From assembly GCA_002389265.1 (NCBI GenBank), contig DGOD01000181.1, positions 1 to 9,691 of the forward strand: a stretch of DNA of 9,691 nucleotides, given 5' to 3'. How positions within the stretch are numbered: the first letter of the stretch is position 1; each line of letters opens with the position of its first letter. Below are positions 7,627 through 9,691 of the stretch, piece by piece. Under the pieces are notes generated by a model, which saw nothing but the letters and a program-made list of their open reading frames with translations, searched no databases and had not been told where the DNA came from. The position numbers and the translations under genes were made by a program. This DNA is from Gammaproteobacteria bacterium UBA4475 (GTDB lineage: Bacteria > Pseudomonadota > Gammaproteobacteria > Pseudomonadales > Azotimanducaceae).

Positions 7627-8532
7627 TCAGGCGTAAGTCACATTCTTCAGCAGGTTAAAGTACCCATGTTGGAACTTTATGTCTTGGTAATAGCCTTTGT
7701 TCAATAACATATTGTGCAGTGTCCGCAGGCGATATATGGGCACTGATGCCAGCATGTGATGCTCAAGGTGGTAGCTCACCTGGTGAGGCGCAATCAAAAA
7801 GCGCTCTAACGGATTGAGATACAGTGTCCGGGTATTCTGCCGTGGGTCTTGGTCTAACAGGTTTGGTACCCCGGCATGCTCGCCAATTTGTCGGATTCTA
7901 ACGACCAACATATGGCTGGTCATGAACGCAAGAATCCAAACCAGATAAAGCCAGGCGTGACCGAAGGCGGTAAGAATGGCGAGCAGCGCCAAGTTAACGC
8001 CGATACTACGAATCATATATTCTCTAACCTCCGGCTTTAATTCATTCAGGCGGCTGACACCGCGGTAGATAGATTTGATTCTGCGCCAGCCTAGCTGTCC
8101 CGTCAGATCGCGAATGACCTTGCGTTTCAGGCTGGTTCGACTGATGGGATATGCCTGGTAGTTAGGTGCATCAGGGTCATCAATAGTGCCGGCAGATTGA
8201 TGATGTTTTAAATGGGTCTTCATGTAACTCTTACGGTCAGAGAACACCCAATACCCCGAGAGCCATTTGCTCGCAAAATCATTCAGTCGACTTGAGTTGA
8301 ATAATGACTGATGGCCAGTCTCGTGGACGATGATGCCGAGGCCCAGTTGTCTGGCACCAAGGACAAAAAGTCCAATCAATAAGCTGACTGGGTTCGGGTA
8401 ATTGGCAAGCAAAACGAAGGTGAGGATAATCACCAGCCAGTCAAAGCCGACGATGCTGGCGCCGCGCCAGTTACTACGTTGAGTGACCTGGCGAAATTCT
8501 TCTGGGGTCAGTAATTCTTTAATAGGTTGCAC
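7627..8532 (-). CDS. Membrane fatty acid desaturase
   Basis: A 301-residue integral-membrane di-iron desaturase of the FA_desaturase superfamily, which introduces a double bond into an acyl chain using O2 and an electron donor. All three histidine boxes are present: HETGH (70–74), HLKHH (107–111) and HLEHH (255–259), plus an extra conserved-looking His in IGEHAG (219). Hydrophobic segments at about 28–44, 50–69, 178–190 and 194–211 fit the usual hairpin topology. The combination HETGHQSLFNS, AGTIDDPDAPNYQAYPI and HLEHH recalls the rhizobitoxine-desaturase-like branch, so the substrate may not be a plain phospholipid acyl chain; this is from memory of the family. The start is GTG (8532); GGAG lies 12 nt upstream, longer than ideal. 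The gene begins 20 bp after the PaaX-like regulator stop, so the two are probably one operon. The electron donor is not encoded nearby. Confidence 0.93.
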   Translation of the reverse strand: MQPIKELLTPEEFRQVTQRSNWRGASIVGFDWLVIILTFVLLANYPNPVSLLIGLFVLGARQLGLGIIVHETGHQSLFNSSRLNDFASKWLSGYWVFSDRKSYMKTHLKHHQSAGTIDDPDAPNYQAYPISRTSLKRKVIRDLTGQLGWRRIKSIYRGVSRLNELKPEVREYMIRSIGVNLALLAILTAFGHAWLYLVWILAFMTSHMLVVRIRQIGEHAGVPNLLDQDPRQNTRTLYLNPLERFLIAPHQVSYHLEHHMLASVPIYRLRTLHNMLLNKGYYQDIKFQHGYFNLLKNVTYA

Positions 8533-8552
8533 GGTCGGTAATGCTCCAGAGT

Positions 8553-9359
8553 TTATTGGAAGGCCAATTTTGCGGTAGGTATACTAGAAGGTTTGTCAGT
8601 CTCGGCGTCTGCCCATAGCTCGCGACCCATGCGGTCATAGTCGAGCATGGCCTGCCAGAGTGCTTGTCGAGGCTCGCTTGCAAGAAATTCTGCGGGTAAT
8701 AACGGATCCTTGGCGAGGACTTGAATGGCGTGGCCGCCCAAATAGAACGTCTCTTTCATCGCGGTTTGTCTTGGCAGGCGGTGCAAGGTGGCCATGCTCT
8801 CACTCAAGGATTGATGGGTCTGTAGGTACGACTTGGTTAGGGCTGCTACATCGAACTGTGCGTGCCAATGCTTCTGCCAACGGGCATGGATGGTAGCATT
8901 ACTGGCGAGCACGGTATCGGCACTGATGCCGAGCTGGAACAAACGCTGTTCCAGCAGCCGATGAGTCAAGGCCAGGTTGTCTGGCCGAACCCAGCACTCA
9001 GAAGACGCGGGTCGAAAACCGTGGCTGTACAATGCCCAGTGGTGACGGCTCTGGTTGTTAGCGTCCGCATTGGCGCTACTGGCAGCGAGGAGCCAGGTGT
9101 GTGTCCATGGTTTGGTGCGGTCCTCGCCGAGTCGCCAGGATTCTATAAAGTCATTTACTGGATCGAGAGCTTCAGCCAAGCGGTAAGCGCCTCTGGCAAA
9201 GTTAACAATTGAACCTTTTGCGGCCAGTCGCGACAGGTTCACTCGCATCTGGTTTTCGCTGCAACCAAACATGGCGCCGGTCGCCATAATATTCGCGACG
9301 CTGGTACCGCGTTCCATGTAAGTGCGCAGTAGGTCGAGGATGATGTTGACGGGTTTCAT
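8553..9359 (-). CDS. PaaX-family transcriptional regulator
   Basis: A 268-residue DNA-binding protein of the PaaX family. The characterised E. coli PaaX represses phenylacetate catabolism and is released by phenylacetyl-CoA. The N-terminal winged-helix region (1–65) includes the likely recognition segment CSENQMRVNLSRLAAKG (33–49) and a wing ending GAYRL (57–61), as in PaaX. The central region has the family-like WALYSHGFRPASSECWVRPDNL (108–129, broken by little else). The C-terminal region has DPLLPAEFL (218–226), which matches the PaaX_C signature. It ends with a short Ser/Pro/Lys-rich tail. No phenylacetate genes are in the window. Instead the next gene, 20 bp downstream, is a desaturase, so the ligand may be a different acyl-CoA; that is inference. 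No strong Shine-Dalgarno is visible before the ATG at 9359. Inverted repeats upstream could be its operator. Confidence 0.82.
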   Translation of the reverse strand: MKPVNIILDLLRTYMERGTSVANIMATGAMFGCSENQMRVNLSRLAAKGSIVNFARGAYRLAEALDPVNDFIESWRLGEDRTKPWTHTWLLAASSANADANNQSRHHWALYSHGFRPASSECWVRPDNLALTHRLLEQRLFQLGISADTVLASNATIHARWQKHWHAQFDVAALTKSYLQTHQSLSESMATLHRLPRQTAMKETFYLGGHAIQVLAKDPLLPAEFLASEPRQALWQAMLDYDRMGRELWADAETDKPSSIPTAKLAFQ

Positions 9360-9404
9360 AGCCGGCTTCGCAAGATATAAGCATCGTGGATGATGTGCTC
9401 CCAG

Positions 9405-9466
9405 TGTAATCCTAGTGAGCCGAATATTACAGCTTCCGTCGATTATTTAGTGAATTGTGTAATATT
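9405..9466. promoter_or_regulatory. Inverted repeats, candidate operator
   Basis: AATATTACA (9423–9431) and TGTAATATT (9458–9466) are a perfect 9-bp inverted pair with a 26-bp spacer. A third copy of the core, TGTAAT, at 9405–9410 forms an inverted pair with ATTACA at 9426–9431; their centres are 21 bp apart, two helical turns. They lie 46–107 bp upstream of the PaaX-like gene. PaaX proteins bind widely spaced short inverted repeats, so autoregulation of the regulator–desaturase operon is plausible but unproven. Confidence 0.45.
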
Positions 9467-9482
9467 GATGGCGGCGATTCAC
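9450..9482. promoter_or_regulatory. Second inverted pair, GTGAAT / ATTCAC
   Basis: GTGAAT (9450–9455) and ATTCAC (9477–9482) are inverted copies with a 21-bp spacer, overlapping the longer repeat system. The right half, GATTCA, resembles the TGATTC half-sites reported for E. coli PaaX (from memory). Six-base arms can arise by chance, so this is weaker than the 9-bp pair. Confidence 0.3.
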
Positions 9483-9574
9483 AGTGGTTACTTTCAGATG
9501 AGGGCAAATCATGAGATTAGCGGGGCTCAAGAGTGAATTGATGGGGTCTAATCGCGAGTTAAGCGAGAAGCAAG

Positions 9575-9603
9575 TTGACGGGACCTAGTCACATCATGAT
9601 AAT
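9575..9603 (+). promoter_or_regulatory. Sigma-70-type promoter for tRNA-Arg
   Basis: TTGACG (9575–9580) and GATAAT (9598–9603) each match five of six consensus bases with an exact 17-bp spacer. The discriminator after the -10 contains ACGCG, GC-rich as in stable-RNA promoters under stringent (ppGpp) control. Initiation near 9610 would leave a very short 5' leader before the tRNA at 9615. Confidence 0.75.
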
Positions 9604-9614
9604 ACGCGTTCTTT

Positions 9615-9691
9615 GCGCTGGTAGCTCAGCTGGATAGAGTACCTGGCTACGAACCAGGGGGTCGGAGGTTCGAATCCTTCCGGGCGCGCCA
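9615..9691 (+). tRNA. tRNA-Arg (anticodon ACG)
   Basis: A complete 77-nt tRNA with encoded CCA ending at the last base of the window. The anticodon loop CTACGAA (stem CCTGG/CCAGG) gives ACG, read as ICG after deamination, decoding CGU/CGC/CGA. The D-loop carries the arginine identity base A20 (GGATA), and C35 and G36 are present. The T-arm is GGAGG–TTCGAAT–CCTTC, with one G·U. Odd point: the acceptor strands GCGCTGG and CGGGCGC leave a U·G at 5:68 and a G:G opposition at 6:67, where related copies pair fully. The body otherwise closely follows E. coli tRNA-Arg(ACG). It follows the regulator–desaturase pair rather than csrA directly. Confidence 0.95.

Noticed and set aside
8660..9212. Open frames on + across the PaaX-like gene
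   Set aside because: They are shadows of the minus-strand regulator, which has a recognisable family signature along its whole length.
1..9691. CRISPR array, insertion sequence, toxin–antitoxin or defence system
   Set aside because: I found no regularly spaced repeats, transposase, integrase or toxin-like genes; the only multi-copy elements are the short repeats listed.

Overview
The window comes from a gammaproteobacterial chromosome. The best evidence is the block alaS – lysC – csrA – tRNA-Arg(ACG), an order common in Pseudomonas-like and other gammaproteobacteria, together with a CsrA almost identical to the enterobacterial protein. I cannot place the genus. Base composition looks moderately GC-rich and even throughout.

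Left part (1–2753): a short coiled-coil protein (74–340) is followed after 22 bp by a 796-residue Lon-like protease of the AAA_32/S16 type (363–2753). They look like an operon. The protease keeps the S16 Ser–Lys dyad, but its P-loop lacks the usual lysine.

Middle part (2862–7292): alanyl-tRNA synthetase (alaS), aspartate kinase (lysC, start best placed at 5633) and the RNA-binding global regulator csrA, all on the + strand. The 241-bp csrA leader contains exactly two GGA triplets, and both can sit in hairpin loops. One overlaps the csrA Shine-Dalgarno sequence. This is a good candidate for CsrA feedback on its own translation.

Right part (7293–9691): 334 bp without a credible gene, then a minus-strand gene pair. 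A PaaX-family transcriptional regulator (9359→8553) is followed after 20 bp by a membrane fatty acid desaturase (8532→7627, GTG start). The DNA upstream of the regulator carries several inverted repeats that could be its operators. The window ends exactly at the CCA of a tRNA-Arg(ACG) gene with a strong sigma-70-type promoter and an unusual G:G opposition in its acceptor stem. In many relatives csrA is followed closely by tRNA-Ser and tRNA-Arg genes. Here no tRNA-Ser is visible, and the regulator–desaturase pair lies between csrA and tRNA-Arg, which suggests an insertion or rearrangement.

Most of the window is housekeeping. The two points that look least described are the PaaX-type regulator apparently controlling a lipid desaturase, and the two-hairpin CsrA leader.
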